Positions 28,271-36,640 of a stretch of DNA of 45,338 bases are shown in pieces. The stretch is from contig JAVBNW010000003.1 of assembly GCA_031551255.1 (NCBI GenBank), forward strand, positions 1 through 45,338. Reading direction: 5' to 3'. The notes under the pieces were generated by a model. It did not search any database. It saw nothing but the letters and a program-made list of their open reading frames with translations, and was not told where the DNA came from. Position numbers and translations under genes: made by a program. The DNA is from JAVBNW01 sp031551255 (lineage in GTDB: Bacteria > Bacillota > Clostridia > Christensenellales > UBA1750). Every line of letters starts with the position of its first letter. Positions within the stretch are counted from its first letter, which is position 1.

Positions 28271-29638
28271 TCACGTTTGCTCGCCCGCGCCGTGCAAATC
28301 AGCGGCCTTGCGCCTGTGCCAGCGTCTTTTACACTTTTCTTTACCCGCATCACCCTGAACAACCTGCAAAAGTTTCTTGAGGCTGAAGGCAAAATTGAAC
28401 GCCTCGCTCACATAAATAAGGGCGATATACGCGCCCACGCCGCCTACGGGAAATAAGAACCATACGAACAGTACCCTGAGCACGCAATCGAGCGTATTGA
28501 GCTGCATACAATACACCTGTTGATCCAGGCTGCGCAACATATGATCTACCATCGAATCTAGATACAGCATCGGAATCAGCGGCACGAGCGCGCGCAAAAC
28601 CGACGCTACCTGTTCGTTTTTATATAGCGCCCGGGAAAGCGGCCCGGCGAAGATCATTAAGAAAAACGCTACGATAAACGAATATAGGAGCGTAATCCGA
28701 ATCGCCCGCATCGCCGTGCGGCGTATCCCGTTCGTCTGCCCCAATACGCGCATTTGCGTAAGCTCCGGAACCAACATGCCGCCGAGCGCGCCCACGAGGG
28801 CTGAGGGAAACGATAAAATGGGCATGGCCATGCCCCTGACGAGGCCGTAATCCGCCAACGCATGCTCCCCGCCCGGGGCTTTGCCAAGCCTTAGCGGGGT
28901 GAGCATCTGCTCCACCGTTCCAAGCGCCGAGCGCAACCATACGCCCGCCGCGCTGGGCAAGGCGATACGGGCAATGCCGCGCAAAAGGCCGCGCGTGGCA
29001 GGCTCGCCGCGCTCGTCAACATCGATCAGGCACGCCCCAAGCATCAAGAAAAAACCAAGAGCATTTGCCGCGGCAATGCCGAATGCCACCGCAAGAATCG
29101 CATAGGAATCGCCCGGTAAAAAGCGAAGCGCGAGGATTGTCATGCCCACCCTGAGTAGCTCCTCGGTGATATGCACCATACCGTATATGCCCATTTTGCG
29201 GCGCGCGGTAAAATAGCCGCCCAGCGGCACAGACATCGCAACAAACGGCAGCCCCAGCGAAAGAATGCGCAGCGGGTAGACGGCCTGCGCATTCCCCAGC
29301 ACAAGCGCCGCTTTATCCGCCAGGGTAAATAGCAACGCGCAGGCGAAAAGCCCCATGACGCCGCTCACCCTGAGGCATGTGCTCAGCACGCGCCTTAGGC
29401 TTTCGCCGTGTGCCTGCGCCTCCGCGCCCAGCCGCGTTGCGGCGATATGCATGCCGGATGTCGCCACCGTCACGGCCATGAAGTAAACCGACATCATCAA
29501 TTGGTACAGCCCTACGCCCTGCGCGCCTATGCGGGCCGACAAAAACGCGCTGTAGCCCATTCCTATGCCCTGGAGAACCAGCGACGTCAACGCCATAATC
29601 GCCGTATTGCGCGCGAGCACTTTTTTTCTATCAACCAT
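28271..29638 (-). CDS. SpoVB/MurJ-like polysaccharide flippase (MOP superfamily)
   Basis: 455 residues from the ATG at 29638 (MVDRKKVLARNTAIMALTSL). The frame is open further upstream but that part is Arg/Cys-rich with no family match. The start has no strong ribosome site, so it is less certain. About 12-14 membrane helices, a first helix with GIGMGYSAFLSARIGAQGVGLYQLMMSVY and the pattern TSGMHIAATRLGAEA are typical of SpoVB/YtgP-type oligosaccharidyl-lipid flippases of spore-forming Firmicutes. It probably flips a lipid-linked cell wall or cortex precursor. It is transcribed away from the HD-GYP gene. Confidence 0.85.
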   Translation of the reverse strand: MVDRKKVLARNTAIMALTSLVLQGIGMGYSAFLSARIGAQGVGLYQLMMSVYFMAVTVATSGMHIAATRLGAEAQAHGESLRRVLSTCLRVSGVMGLFACALLFTLADKAALVLGNAQAVYPLRILSLGLPFVAMSVPLGGYFTARRKMGIYGMVHITEELLRVGMTILALRFLPGDSYAILAVAFGIAAANALGFFLMLGACLIDVDERGEPATRGLLRGIARIALPSAAGVWLRSALGTVEQMLTPLRLGKAPGGEHALADYGLVRGMAMPILSFPSALVGALGGMLVPELTQMRVLGQTNGIRRTAMRAIRITLLYSFIVAFFLMIFAGPLSRALYKNEQVASVLRALVPLIPMLYLDSMVDHMLRSLDQQVYCMQLNTLDCVLRVLFVWFLFPVGGVGAYIALIYVSEAFNFAFSLKKLLQVVQGDAGKEKCKRRWHRRKAADLHGAGEQT

Positions 29639-29702
29639 ACGATACCATATGTCGGCTCGGACGCGGGCATGATCATACCTTGGACGCTCCGTCAACACGA
29701 TC

Positions 29703-29720
29703 GTGCGGCAAAAGCCGCAC
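29703..29720 (-). promoter_or_regulatory. Perfect inverted repeat in the flippase leader
   Basis: GTGCGGC-AAAA-GCCGCAC (7-base stem, 4-base loop), about 65 bases upstream of the flippase start. It could be a leader hairpin or an operator between the two divergent genes. The rest of 29639-29992 holds the HD-GYP promoter and no gene. Confidence 0.4.
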
Positions 29721-29791
29721 ATCCTTTGCCACATTTCCTTTCCGGGCGTGCGCACAAGTATCCCCGGGCCGCAAAGCGCGCGCTTTTTTAC

Positions 29792-29819
29792 TTGAAATAA
29801 CCGCATTCTGTGCTATAAT
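29792..29819 (+). promoter_or_regulatory. Promoter of the HD-GYP gene
   Basis: TTGAAA (29792-29797), 16-base spacer, TATAAT (29814-29819), with TGTGC directly before the -10 (extended -10). The leader to the start codon would be about 165 bases. Confidence 0.7.
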
Positions 29820-29992
29820 CCGTGTAGTGACACCGCTTTGCACAATGGCCTTTCTGTACGTCTTTGCAAACATGATTTCATGCATATTGTAAAACGACTC
29901 GTGTTTTTGTATTCCGTCGAAACATATCATAATTAACAGTCCTCGTTTGCGCCCGGCGGGCGGCTTTTATGCGGCGCGCCGCGAAGGGGTGA

Positions 29993-31105
29993 ATGTGTTT
30001 GGGTAAGCTGTCGGTCTACGACGTCAAAGAAGGAATGATCCTCACCGAAGCCGTCCTATCCAAGGATGGCGCGCTGACGCTCGCGGGACAACACACCGTG
30101 CTGACAGCGGCGATGATCAAAAGGCTGATCGATCATAGGGTTTCCCAGGTGCGCGTCGCCGGCGAGGACGGGCAGCGGCAGGTCATCGTACCCAAGGCGG
30201 AGCCCGTCATCACAAACGAGTTGCGCGACGAGGCGCTGGGCAACTTAGAGGATATCTTTTCCCTCGCCAAACAATCCGAGAGCGAGCATCATATGACCAC
30301 GGCCGTACAGGTTGTAAAGCAGCTCGACACGGTCGTGGATCAGCTTGTCGAATCGGTCACGAAGGAAAAAAAGGCGCTCGTGAATATCGCGGAACTGAAA
30401 AGCTACGACGAATACACCTACCACCATTCGCTCAGCGTCGCGGTGCTCGCCATCGCAATCGCGCAAAACCTCGGGTTTTCCCAGCCGCAAATGAACCTTG
30501 TAGGGCGCTGCGCCATGATGCACGATATCGGCAAGACCGCAATCCCCGTCGAAATCATCAACAAGCCTTCGCGCCTTGATGCGAGGGAATTCAGCCTCGT
30601 CAAACAACACTCGGCGGAAGGTTACCAGTATTTAATGAAAGAAAAGATCGGCGACCCTAACTTCTGGCGCGCGGTGCTGTGCCACCATGAAAAGTACGAC
30701 GGCACAGGCTATCCGCTCGGCCTGAAGGGCCGCGATATCCCCTTGATGAGCCGCATTATTTCAGTAGCCGACGTATACGACGCGTTGACTTCCTATCGCT
30801 CGTATCGCTCGCCCATGCAGCCCGCCGAGGCGGTGGAGCTTCTCATGGGCGAAATCGGCACGGCGTTTGATTACGACGTCGTTACCGCCCTGCTTGGCAA
30901 GTTGGAGCTTTACCCGGTGGGCAGCATCATTGAACTTTCCGATAACCGCCTGGCCGCCGTAATCGACAACGCCAACGCGATGCGGCCGATCATCCAACTA
31001 TTGGATACCGGCGCGACCCTTGATTTATTCAACGACCGCAGCTGCCTAAGCCTCACCGTACGCCGCGCGTTGGAAGGCCCCTTGCTCGCGGCATCGTCCG
31101 CATAG
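29993..31105 (+). CDS. HD-GYP domain cyclic-di-GMP phosphodiesterase
   Basis: 370 residues from the ATG at 29993 (a TTG two codons later is better spaced from AAGGGG and equally likely). The N-terminal domain of about 110 residues (SVYDVKEGMILTEAV) is the DUF3391-like or PilZ-like module often found before HD-GYP domains. The HD-GYP core follows: YHHSLSVAVLAIAIAQNLG, HD pair in MMHDIGKTAIP near residue 177, HSAEGYQYL, the GYP signature HHEKYDGTGYP near residue 233, and SVADVYDALTSYRSYR. All metal-binding residues look intact, so it should hydrolyse c-di-GMP. A C-terminal beta segment (LELYPVGSIIELSDNR) is common in this family. It stands alone with its own promoter and a downstream hairpin. 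Confidence 0.92.
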   Translation: MCLGKLSVYDVKEGMILTEAVLSKDGALTLAGQHTVLTAAMIKRLIDHRVSQVRVAGEDGQRQVIVPKAEPVITNELRDEALGNLEDIFSLAKQSESEHHMTTAVQVVKQLDTVVDQLVESVTKEKKALVNIAELKSYDEYTYHHSLSVAVLAIAIAQNLGFSQPQMNLVGRCAMMHDIGKTAIPVEIINKPSRLDAREFSLVKQHSAEGYQYLMKEKIGDPNFWRAVLCHHEKYDGTGYPLGLKGRDIPLMSRIISVADVYDALTSYRSYRSPMQPAEAVELLMGEIGTAFDYDVVTALLGKLELYPVGSIIELSDNRLAAVIDNANAMRPIIQLLDTGATLDLFNDRSCLSLTVRRALEGPLLAASSA

Positions 31106-31153
31106 CCCCAAGATCAGGGGCACGCCCCGACCAAACACTCGTTCAAAGAAATG

Positions 31154-31183
31154 CAAAAGAGAGGACGCGAGGCCCCTCTTTTG
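31154..31183. terminator. Bidirectional terminator between HD-GYP and isomerase genes
   Basis: CAAAAGAG-A-GG pairs with CC-C-CTCTTTTG, a hairpin with A- and T-rich arms between two convergent genes. It can act in either direction. Confidence 0.7.
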
Positions 31184-31217
31184 CTCGGGTTATGCTATAA
31201 TCGCCTTGCCGCCAGGC

Positions 31218-32006
31218 CTACAATCCCCGCATGTACGCCACATAAGCCGGAAAAGCTTCTTCGGGCTGCGCAAGCTCGGCATGCCAGCGCTTCTCCCACT
31301 CGAGCGAAAATACGCCGCTATAGCCATCCTCGCGAAGCGTGCGCACGATCTTAGGGATCGGAATATCCCCCTCGCCGCAAAGGCACAGTTCCATGCCCGC
31401 GCGCCGATGGTCTTTGATGTGCATGTGGCGTATATACGGCCGCATCATGCGGTACACCGGCAAGTAGTCGTCGCCATAGGCGCGGTCGGTATGCGCGACA
31501 TCCCAAAGAATGCCGAAGTTCGCATGGCCCTTCAGCGCCCCGATCACCGGGCCGAGCGTTTCTTGGGTATTGTAATCTCCGTGCGTTTCCAGCAGTACGT
31601 TCACCCGTCTATCGTGCTCGCATAGCTGAGCGATGCCCGAGGCGATCAGGTCGACGCTCTGCTCCAAAGGCTTGAGCAGCATGTCGCCGAATACTCTGAT
31701 GGCGGGAATGCCCATGTCCGCGCACAGGTCCATCGCAGCGCGGCCTTCGGCAAGAGCCTCCTCCCTGTCCATGCTCGAGTCAAACTTGACCGACGTATCC
31801 AGCGAGCAGATGGAAAGCCCGCGCGCCGCTAGAAGTTCTCCGGTTTTCGCGCGGTTTTCGGCCTTAAGGAACGCAAGCTTCTCCACGCGCATTTCCCCGC
31901 CGATTCCTCTGATCTCGATCGCGTCATACCCCATCGCCGAGGCCTGCTCAAGCGCGCGTTCAAACGTCCATTCCGGACAACCCAGCGTCGAAAAGGCAAG
32001 TTTCAT
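31218..32006 (-). CDS. Sugar phosphate isomerase/epimerase-like protein (AP endonuclease 2 TIM barrel)
   Basis: 262 residues from the ATG at 32006 (MKLAFSTLGCPEWTFERAL), 7 bases after GGGAGG. It has the xylose isomerase-like TIM-barrel pattern: AFSTLGCPEW at strand 1, YDAIEIRGIGG at strand 2, NVLLETHGDY with a metal-ligand Glu, FGILWDVAHTDRAYG with Asp/His ligands, RHMHIKDHR, and VFSLEWEKRW with the final Glu. These are the residues of the sugar phosphate isomerase/epimerase (IolE/IolI/HyI-like) family. The exact substrate is unknown. It is divergent from the EutH-like gene, 84 bases away, and not near a matching importer. Confidence 0.88.
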   Translation of the reverse strand: MKLAFSTLGCPEWTFERALEQASAMGYDAIEIRGIGGEMRVEKLAFLKAENRAKTGELLAARGLSICSLDTSVKFDSSMDREEALAEGRAAMDLCADMGIPAIRVFGDMLLKPLEQSVDLIASGIAQLCEHDRRVNVLLETHGDYNTQETLGPVIGALKGHANFGILWDVAHTDRAYGDDYLPVYRMMRPYIRHMHIKDHRRAGMELCLCGEGDIPIPKIVRTLREDGYSGVFSLEWEKRWHAELAQPEEAFPAYVAYMRGL

Positions 32007-32090
32007 GGCCATACCTCCCGTATTATCAACTATGCTCGGCCCGTATGTTCGCCGCTTTCGCGGCAAGGATCGCAAAGGGGATGCAAAAAC

Positions 32091-33317
32091 GTGTTCGATG
32101 AATTGATCGCAAGCGTCACGGATATCGGCGCACTGACAAACTCCGTAAAAGACTTTTTCACCACGATATCGGTCAGCAAGGTGGTCATGACCATCCTTGC
32201 GGTTTTTACCATCGTCGGCCTGGTCGACAAGTTGCGGGGCAATAAAAACGGCTACGGGGAAAAGTTCGAGGAGGGCTTTCACGCCATGGGCCCCCTGGCG
32301 CTGGCGGTCGTGGGCATCGTATCCCTCTCCCCCGTGCTGCTGGCTGTGCTGGCGCCGCTCGTCACGCCGCTATACTCCCTCATCGGCGCGAGCCCGGCGA
32401 TGTTTCCCGCGTCGCTTCTGGCCTTGGACATGGGCGGCTACGCGCTGGCCACCCAACTGGCGGGCGCCGATGCCGCCGTGGGCAACTACGCGGGGCTGGT
32501 CGTCGCGTCGATGATGGGCATAACCGTGTGCTTCACCATCCCCTATGCCCTTACCATGATCAAAAAAGAAGATCACGGCCTGCTGGCGACCGGCATCCTC
32601 GTGGGCATCGCCACGCTACCGCTCGGGTGCCTGGCCGGAGGGCTGGCGATGAACGCCACCGGCACGCCCCTTTCGATGAAGGCATTGCTGATCAACACGT
32701 TGCCGGTCATCCTGCTGGCGGCCGTGGTGGTGATCGGCCTGATCGCCAAACGCGCTTTGATGCTCAAACTCTTCTCGGCATTCGGCAAGGGCGTAACCTT
32801 TATCGTGACGGTAAGCCCCGGCATCGCCATCTTTCAGTATCTTACGGGGCTTCGCATACCGCTGCTGAATAAAATGGTGGAATACGACGCTGCGCTGGGC
32901 GGCGTGCCGCTGGAAACCGGCCTTTTGCTCGTGGGGCTGATCGCCATCGTGCTCACCGGCGCCTTTCCGATGATCCACTTCCTCAACCGCCGCCTCGGAA
33001 AGGCGATGGAACGCCTGGGCAAGCACATCGGCATCAACCCCGAGGCCTCGACCGGCCTGCTCACGCAATTGGCCAGCAGCATACCGGTGTGGAACGTGCT
33101 CGACGGGATGAACGAGCGCGGCAAACTGCTTAACATAGCGTTCGCGGTATCCGGTTCGTTCGTATTTGGCGATGTGCTCGCCTTCGTCGGCGGGGCCAAC
33201 CCCGAAATGGTGTTCCCCGTCATCCTGGCCAAGTTTGTCGGCGGCCTGTCGGCCATTTTGCTCGCACTTTGGCTGATGAACAGGCGCGAGCCCGCCACGG
33301 AGAATTCCAAGGTATAA
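32091..33317 (+). CDS. eutH: EutH-like ethanolamine permease
   Basis: A 408-residue polytopic membrane protein (about 10 helices) that aligns along its length with EutH. Characteristic segments are KFEEGFHAMGPLALAVVGIVSLSPVLL, LLALDMGGYALATQLAG, GLVVASMMGITVCFTIPYAL, LPLGCLAGGLAM and LLTQLASSIPVWNVLDGMNERGKLLNIAFAVSGSFVFGD. The start is a GTG at 32091 with AAGGGG about 11 bases upstream. In enteric and other eut operons EutH brings in ethanolamine at low external concentration. No other eut gene (ammonia lyase, shell proteins, EutVW) lies in the window, so either it serves an operon elsewhere or it carries a related substrate. Confidence 0.9.
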   Translation: MFDELIASVTDIGALTNSVKDFFTTISVSKVVMTILAVFTIVGLVDKLRGNKNGYGEKFEEGFHAMGPLALAVVGIVSLSPVLLAVLAPLVTPLYSLIGASPAMFPASLLALDMGGYALATQLAGADAAVGNYAGLVVASMMGITVCFTIPYALTMIKKEDHGLLATGILVGIATLPLGCLAGGLAMNATGTPLSMKALLINTLPVILLAAVVVIGLIAKRALMLKLFSAFGKGVTFIVTVSPGIAIFQYLTGLRIPLLNKMVEYDAALGGVPLETGLLLVGLIAIVLTGAFPMIHFLNRRLGKAMERLGKHIGINPEASTGLLTQLASSIPVWNVLDGMNERGKLLNIAFAVSGSFVFGDVLAFVGGANPEMVFPVILAKFVGGLSAILLALWLMNRREPATENSKV

Positions 33318-33340
33318 CGGATGTGTTAACCGTTCTTTCG
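33318..33340. terminator. Weak hairpin between eutH and SIS genes
   Basis: AACGG and CCGTT form a 5-base stem overlapping the eutH stop, followed by CTTTCG, in a 23-base space between two convergent genes. A marginal terminator. Confidence 0.35.
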
Positions 33341-33901
33341 TCAGGCGATGGCCTTGCAGCACAATACGAACAGGTGGCACGTAACGCTGTGCAGATCTTC
33401 GGCCATCTCGTAGGAATCGCATGAAAAGTGAACCGAAATATCCGCGCGCTCCATGAGCGCCCCGCCCGAAAAGCCGCTCAGGCCGATGACCGTCATGCCG
33501 ACTTCCCGCGCGGCATCCAGCGCGCACACGATGTTCGGCGAGTTTCCGCTTGCGGAGATCATCACTGCGACATCGCCGGCGGAACCGAGCGCGCGCAGTT
33601 GTTCCGCGAACACGCTGTCAAAAGACAGATCGTTTCCATAGGCGAGGATCTTGGCCGCCTGCCCCGCGAGCGACATAATCTTGGGCTTCGCTTTGCCGAT
33701 AAAGGCATTTTTCTCAAAATCCGCGGCGAGATGTTCCGCGGTAGCAGCGCTTCCCCCGTTGCCCATCGTAAAGATGCGCGCGCCTCGCCGATACGCGTTG
33801 TACAGCTCGTCCACCGCCGCGGAAACCGCGGCGCAGTCGGCGGCCTCCACCTTGGCAGCAAGGCCTTGGGTATAGCCCGCAATCGTACGCACAAAATCCA
33901 T
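33341..33901 (-). CDS. SIS-domain phosphosugar isomerase, GmhA-like
   Basis: 186 residues from the ATG at 33901 (MDFVRTIAGYTQGL) with AGAGGAGG upstream. A single SIS domain with IFTMGNGGSAATAEHLAADFEKN (phosphosugar-binding Ser region), VAVMISASGNSPNIVCAL and TVIGLSGFSGG. The length and the motif GNGGSAATAEH with a trailing ADFEKN are those of sedoheptulose-7-phosphate isomerase GmhA. Heptose is uncommon in Firmicutes, so the substrate may be another ketose- or aminosugar phosphate. It is the last gene of cluster 3, 35 bases after the ROK kinase, so kinase plus isomerase probably process the sugar delivered by importer 3. Confidence 0.88.
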   Translation of the reverse strand: MDFVRTIAGYTQGLAAKVEAADCAAVSAAVDELYNAYRRGARIFTMGNGGSAATAEHLAADFEKNAFIGKAKPKIMSLAGQAAKILAYGNDLSFDSVFAEQLRALGSAGDVAVMISASGNSPNIVCALDAAREVGMTVIGLSGFSGGALMERADISVHFSCDSYEMAEDLHSVTCHLFVLCCKAIA

Positions 33902-33936
33902 ACAGCTTTCCTCCTCTAGCTTTGGGCACATGTCAA

Positions 33937-34833
33937 CTATACCGCCCGGCACAGCGCGATTGCCGCCGCGCCTAGCAACGCCGCCCGATAACCCAAAGGC
34001 GTCGCGCAGATCTCCAAGTGGGGGTTACTCTGCACAAACAGTCTGTTTTGCAGGGTACGCCCAAGCGCAGCCTGAAATGTCGAAAATGCCTCCGACACCC
34101 CCCCGCCCAGTACGACTTTCGCGGGGTTGAGCACGTTGGCACACGCGGCAAGGGCAACGCCGAGATACCGCCCGGTTTCCTCCATAACGACGGCGGCCTT
34201 TGGTTCTCCCACTGCCGCTCTTTGAGCGACCTCCTTGGCGGATAATCCCTCGCCGTAGCGCTTTGCGATGCCCGGCCCCGCCGCCATCGCCTCCAAACAA
34301 CCTGGCCTTCCGCACCCGCACATAAGCGCCTTGGCAGGGTCCTCCTCCACGACGATATGCCCTATCTCACCCGCATTCCCGAAGGCGCCTTTGCGCACAG
34401 CCCCATCCATAACCACCGCGCCCCCGACGCCGGTAGACACGGTGACCCACAAAAAATCCCTTTCTCCTTTGCAACATCCAAAGCGCATCTCCGCCAATGC
34501 GCACGCGTTCACATCGTTTTCAGTCGCCACGGGCAATGAGAAAGCATCCCTTAGGATGGACGCCACCGGAATGTTTTCAATCCCTGAAAATGGAGCGTAA
34601 AGCCACACGCCGGCCTCCGAATCCGCAAGGCCGGGTATGTTTACGCCCACGGCGCGTACCGCCTCGCCGTGCATGGCCTGGAGCGCGCAGTCGATCACCA
34701 AATCCATGAGCCCGTGCGCATCCGCGCCCTGAAGAACTTCCGCGCGCGCCGTCCTGCCCACAATGCCGTTTTCATCCACTACGCCACATAAAACCTTGCT
34801 CCCGCCGATATCGACCGCCAAAACCTTGTCCAT
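33937..34833 (-). CDS. ROK family sugar kinase
   Basis: 298 residues from the ATG at 34833 (MDKVLAVDIGGSK); the GTG two codons upstream overlaps the GGAGG site and is unlikely. ATP-binding DIGGSKVLCGVVDENG at the N-terminus, catalytic region ALAEMRFGCCKG and WVTVSTGVGGAVV, and the ROK zinc site GEIGHIVVE followed by CGCGRPGCLEAMAAG. No DNA-binding domain, so it is a kinase and not a NagC/XylR-type repressor. It should phosphorylate a hexose or amino sugar (glucose, fructose, mannose or N-acetylmannosamine types are known). It lies between SBP 3 and the SIS isomerase in one direction. Confidence 0.9.
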   Translation of the reverse strand: MDKVLAVDIGGSKVLCGVVDENGIVGRTARAEVLQGADAHGLMDLVIDCALQAMHGEAVRAVGVNIPGLADSEAGVWLYAPFSGIENIPVASILRDAFSLPVATENDVNACALAEMRFGCCKGERDFLWVTVSTGVGGAVVMDGAVRKGAFGNAGEIGHIVVEEDPAKALMCGCGRPGCLEAMAAGPGIAKRYGEGLSAKEVAQRAAVGEPKAAVVMEETGRYLGVALAACANVLNPAKVVLGGGVSEAFSTFQAALGRTLQNRLFVQSNPHLEICATPLGYRAALLGAAAIALCRAV

Positions 34834-34933
34834 CCGCACCTCCGGCGCGCCCGGCGCCAGCTTGTTTTGCCCTCATCATAATACCGCTCATCGGGGTTGT
34901 CAAACGATACCGCGCACCGTATCTTTAGAGAAT

Positions 34934-34966
34934 AAGGCCTGCTACGGTATTGCCGTAGCAGGCCTT
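34934..34966. terminator. Strong hairpin after SBP 3
   Basis: AAGGCCTGCTACGG (34934-34947) pairs perfectly with CCGTAGCAGGCCTT (34953-34966) around a 5-base loop, 14 pairs, about 25 bases after the SBP 3 stop. On the minus strand ATTCTC follows, a weak U-run, so transcription may partly continue into the ROK and SIS genes. Confidence 0.75.
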
Positions 34967-34989
34967 TGGTTATGTGGCGATTGTGGGCA

Positions 34990-36567
34990 TTAGCTCGCGA
35001 GGAACTCATCGACCTGCGTCTGGATATGCTCGAGGATCTTATCCAGGCCGGCGTCCTTCTGCTTCTGGATGTACTGCTCGATCGCCGCGTCAAGGTCGTC
35101 CACGAGGCCGTACTCGATCAGCGCGCCAAACTCGATGTACAGCGCGTCGCGGGTAGCGATCTCGTTCTTGATCGCGTCGGTGTTCGGCACGAAGCCGGCG
35201 AGCTGGGCGACTACGTTCTGCGGCTTTGCCATGAACTCGTCGTTCAGCTTCCACGATTCAGCCGTGCGCATCGCGGTCGGCTGCATGTGGCCTATGCGCC
35301 AGAATCCCCATTGGCTGTTCCACTCCATCCAGTTGGTGGTGGTGTTGTCCATGCCCTCGGGGAACAGAAGCTGGCCGGTGGCCTCGTCCTTGATGTAGGT
35401 CACGCCTTCGATTCCGTACAGAACGGCGTTGTAGAATTCCTGATCCGTCCACAGAAGATCGAGGAACATCAGCGTGCGCTCGGGGTTCTTCGCGTTTTTG
35501 TTGATGGCGTTCAGGTTGTTAACGGGGTTCTTGTTGGCGAAGTACCCATCCGGATACAGCAGTGCATAGTGCTTGTTGGGCTTGAGGTAATCGTCGTTGG
35601 CCACGATGTACTCGTACATCGCATGGCCGGAGTACTTGTGCGTGCGGCCAAGGGTATCGTGCGCGGTCTTGTTGGTGTAAGCGTCGCGCGGGAAGATTCC
35701 CTCGTCAACCCACTTCTTCGCCCACATGCCGGCCTCGCGGAACAGCTCGGTCTGCTCCTCGGGGATGAGCTTGGCGGTGGGGTCGGTCAGGTCGTAGGTG
35801 AGGTAGTGGAAATCCCACTTGCACAGGTTGTACTTGGGCTGAAGCATGGACACGACGTCGTAGTCGCCCACGGCTTCAAAGAGATGGTGCTCGCTCGTGG
35901 GGTTGAGCTCCTTGGCCTTTTGCAAGAAGGCATCGACGTCTTCCATGGTGGAAATCGTGCTCTCATCCCATTCGACCGTGTTCTCGATCCACTCGTCGTC
36001 CCAAGTAAACCAGGGGCGCGGGTTGAACAGAGGCGTCCACGGTACGCAGTACATTCCGTCGCCTACGAACGTGGATTTGAGCATGCCGGTTTCTTCCATG
36101 TACTTGTAGTACTCGGGCATGTACACGGGAGCCAGGTCCTTAAGATCCAGGTAGGCGCCCTTGTTAACCAGCGTGTTGTAGGCCATCCAGTCGCCGTCGA
36201 AGTTCAGGTCGAAGTCGTCGCCGGAGCTGATCTGCAGTTGCAATTTCTGCACGTACTCGTCGCCCCAGGGGTAGAAGGTGATCTGGAAATCGGCGTTGAG
36301 GCGGTCGCCTGCGACCTGCGAAACGTTCTTCCAGACATCTTCCTGCGCGGAGTAGCCGGGGCCGCCGAACACGAACTTGAGCAGCGCTCTGTCAAGATCG
36401 GATTTCGCGGGCTCGGCCGCTCCGCCGGTGGCCGCCGTCTTCGCGGCATCGGCCGATTGGGCGGGGGCGCTCGTGCCGGCTGCGGGCGATTGTCCGCCGC
36501 CGCCGCAAGCCGCGGCCACCATGACCACGACCAGCAGCACGATGAAAAGTCGAATGCGGTTCTTCAT
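34990..36567 (-). CDS. ABC sugar importer 3: lipoprotein solute-binding protein
   Basis: A 525-residue lipoprotein receptor. ATG at 36567 with AAAAGGAGGAG upstream. The signal MKNRIRLFIVLLVVVMVAAAC gives Cys21, followed by a GGGG and an Ala/Pro/Ser linker. The binding domain (LLKFVFGGPGYSAQEDVWKNV) includes DFDLNFDGDWMAYNTLVNKG, the LipO-type region that follows the first lobe, and several Trp-rich segments likely to stack on sugars (WNSQWGFWRIGHM). It is third in the order LplB-YtcP-SBP, with ROK kinase and SIS isomerase genes downstream. Substrate unknown; the downstream pair suggests a phosphorylatable hexose or amino sugar derived from an oligosaccharide. Confidence 0.9.
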   Translation of the reverse strand: MKNRIRLFIVLLVVVMVAAACGGGGQSPAAGTSAPAQSADAAKTAATGGAAEPAKSDLDRALLKFVFGGPGYSAQEDVWKNVSQVAGDRLNADFQITFYPWGDEYVQKLQLQISSGDDFDLNFDGDWMAYNTLVNKGAYLDLKDLAPVYMPEYYKYMEETGMLKSTFVGDGMYCVPWTPLFNPRPWFTWDDEWIENTVEWDESTISTMEDVDAFLQKAKELNPTSEHHLFEAVGDYDVVSMLQPKYNLCKWDFHYLTYDLTDPTAKLIPEEQTELFREAGMWAKKWVDEGIFPRDAYTNKTAHDTLGRTHKYSGHAMYEYIVANDDYLKPNKHYALLYPDGYFANKNPVNNLNAINKNAKNPERTLMFLDLLWTDQEFYNAVLYGIEGVTYIKDEATGQLLFPEGMDNTTTNWMEWNSQWGFWRIGHMQPTAMRTAESWKLNDEFMAKPQNVVAQLAGFVPNTDAIKNEIATRDALYIEFGALIEYGLVDDLDAAIEQYIQKQKDAGLDKILEHIQTQVDEFLAS

Positions 36568-36640
36568 AATTCTCCTCCTTTTCTCTTATGGGGTATCCGG
36601 AAGCACCCTTGGGCGTTTCCGAAAATGAAATCAAGTGATG

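Noticed and set aside
31194..31200. TATAAT promoter on the plus strand after the HD-GYP gene
   Set aside because: No sense gene downstream for almost 900 bases and no -35; the genes that follow are on the minus strand.
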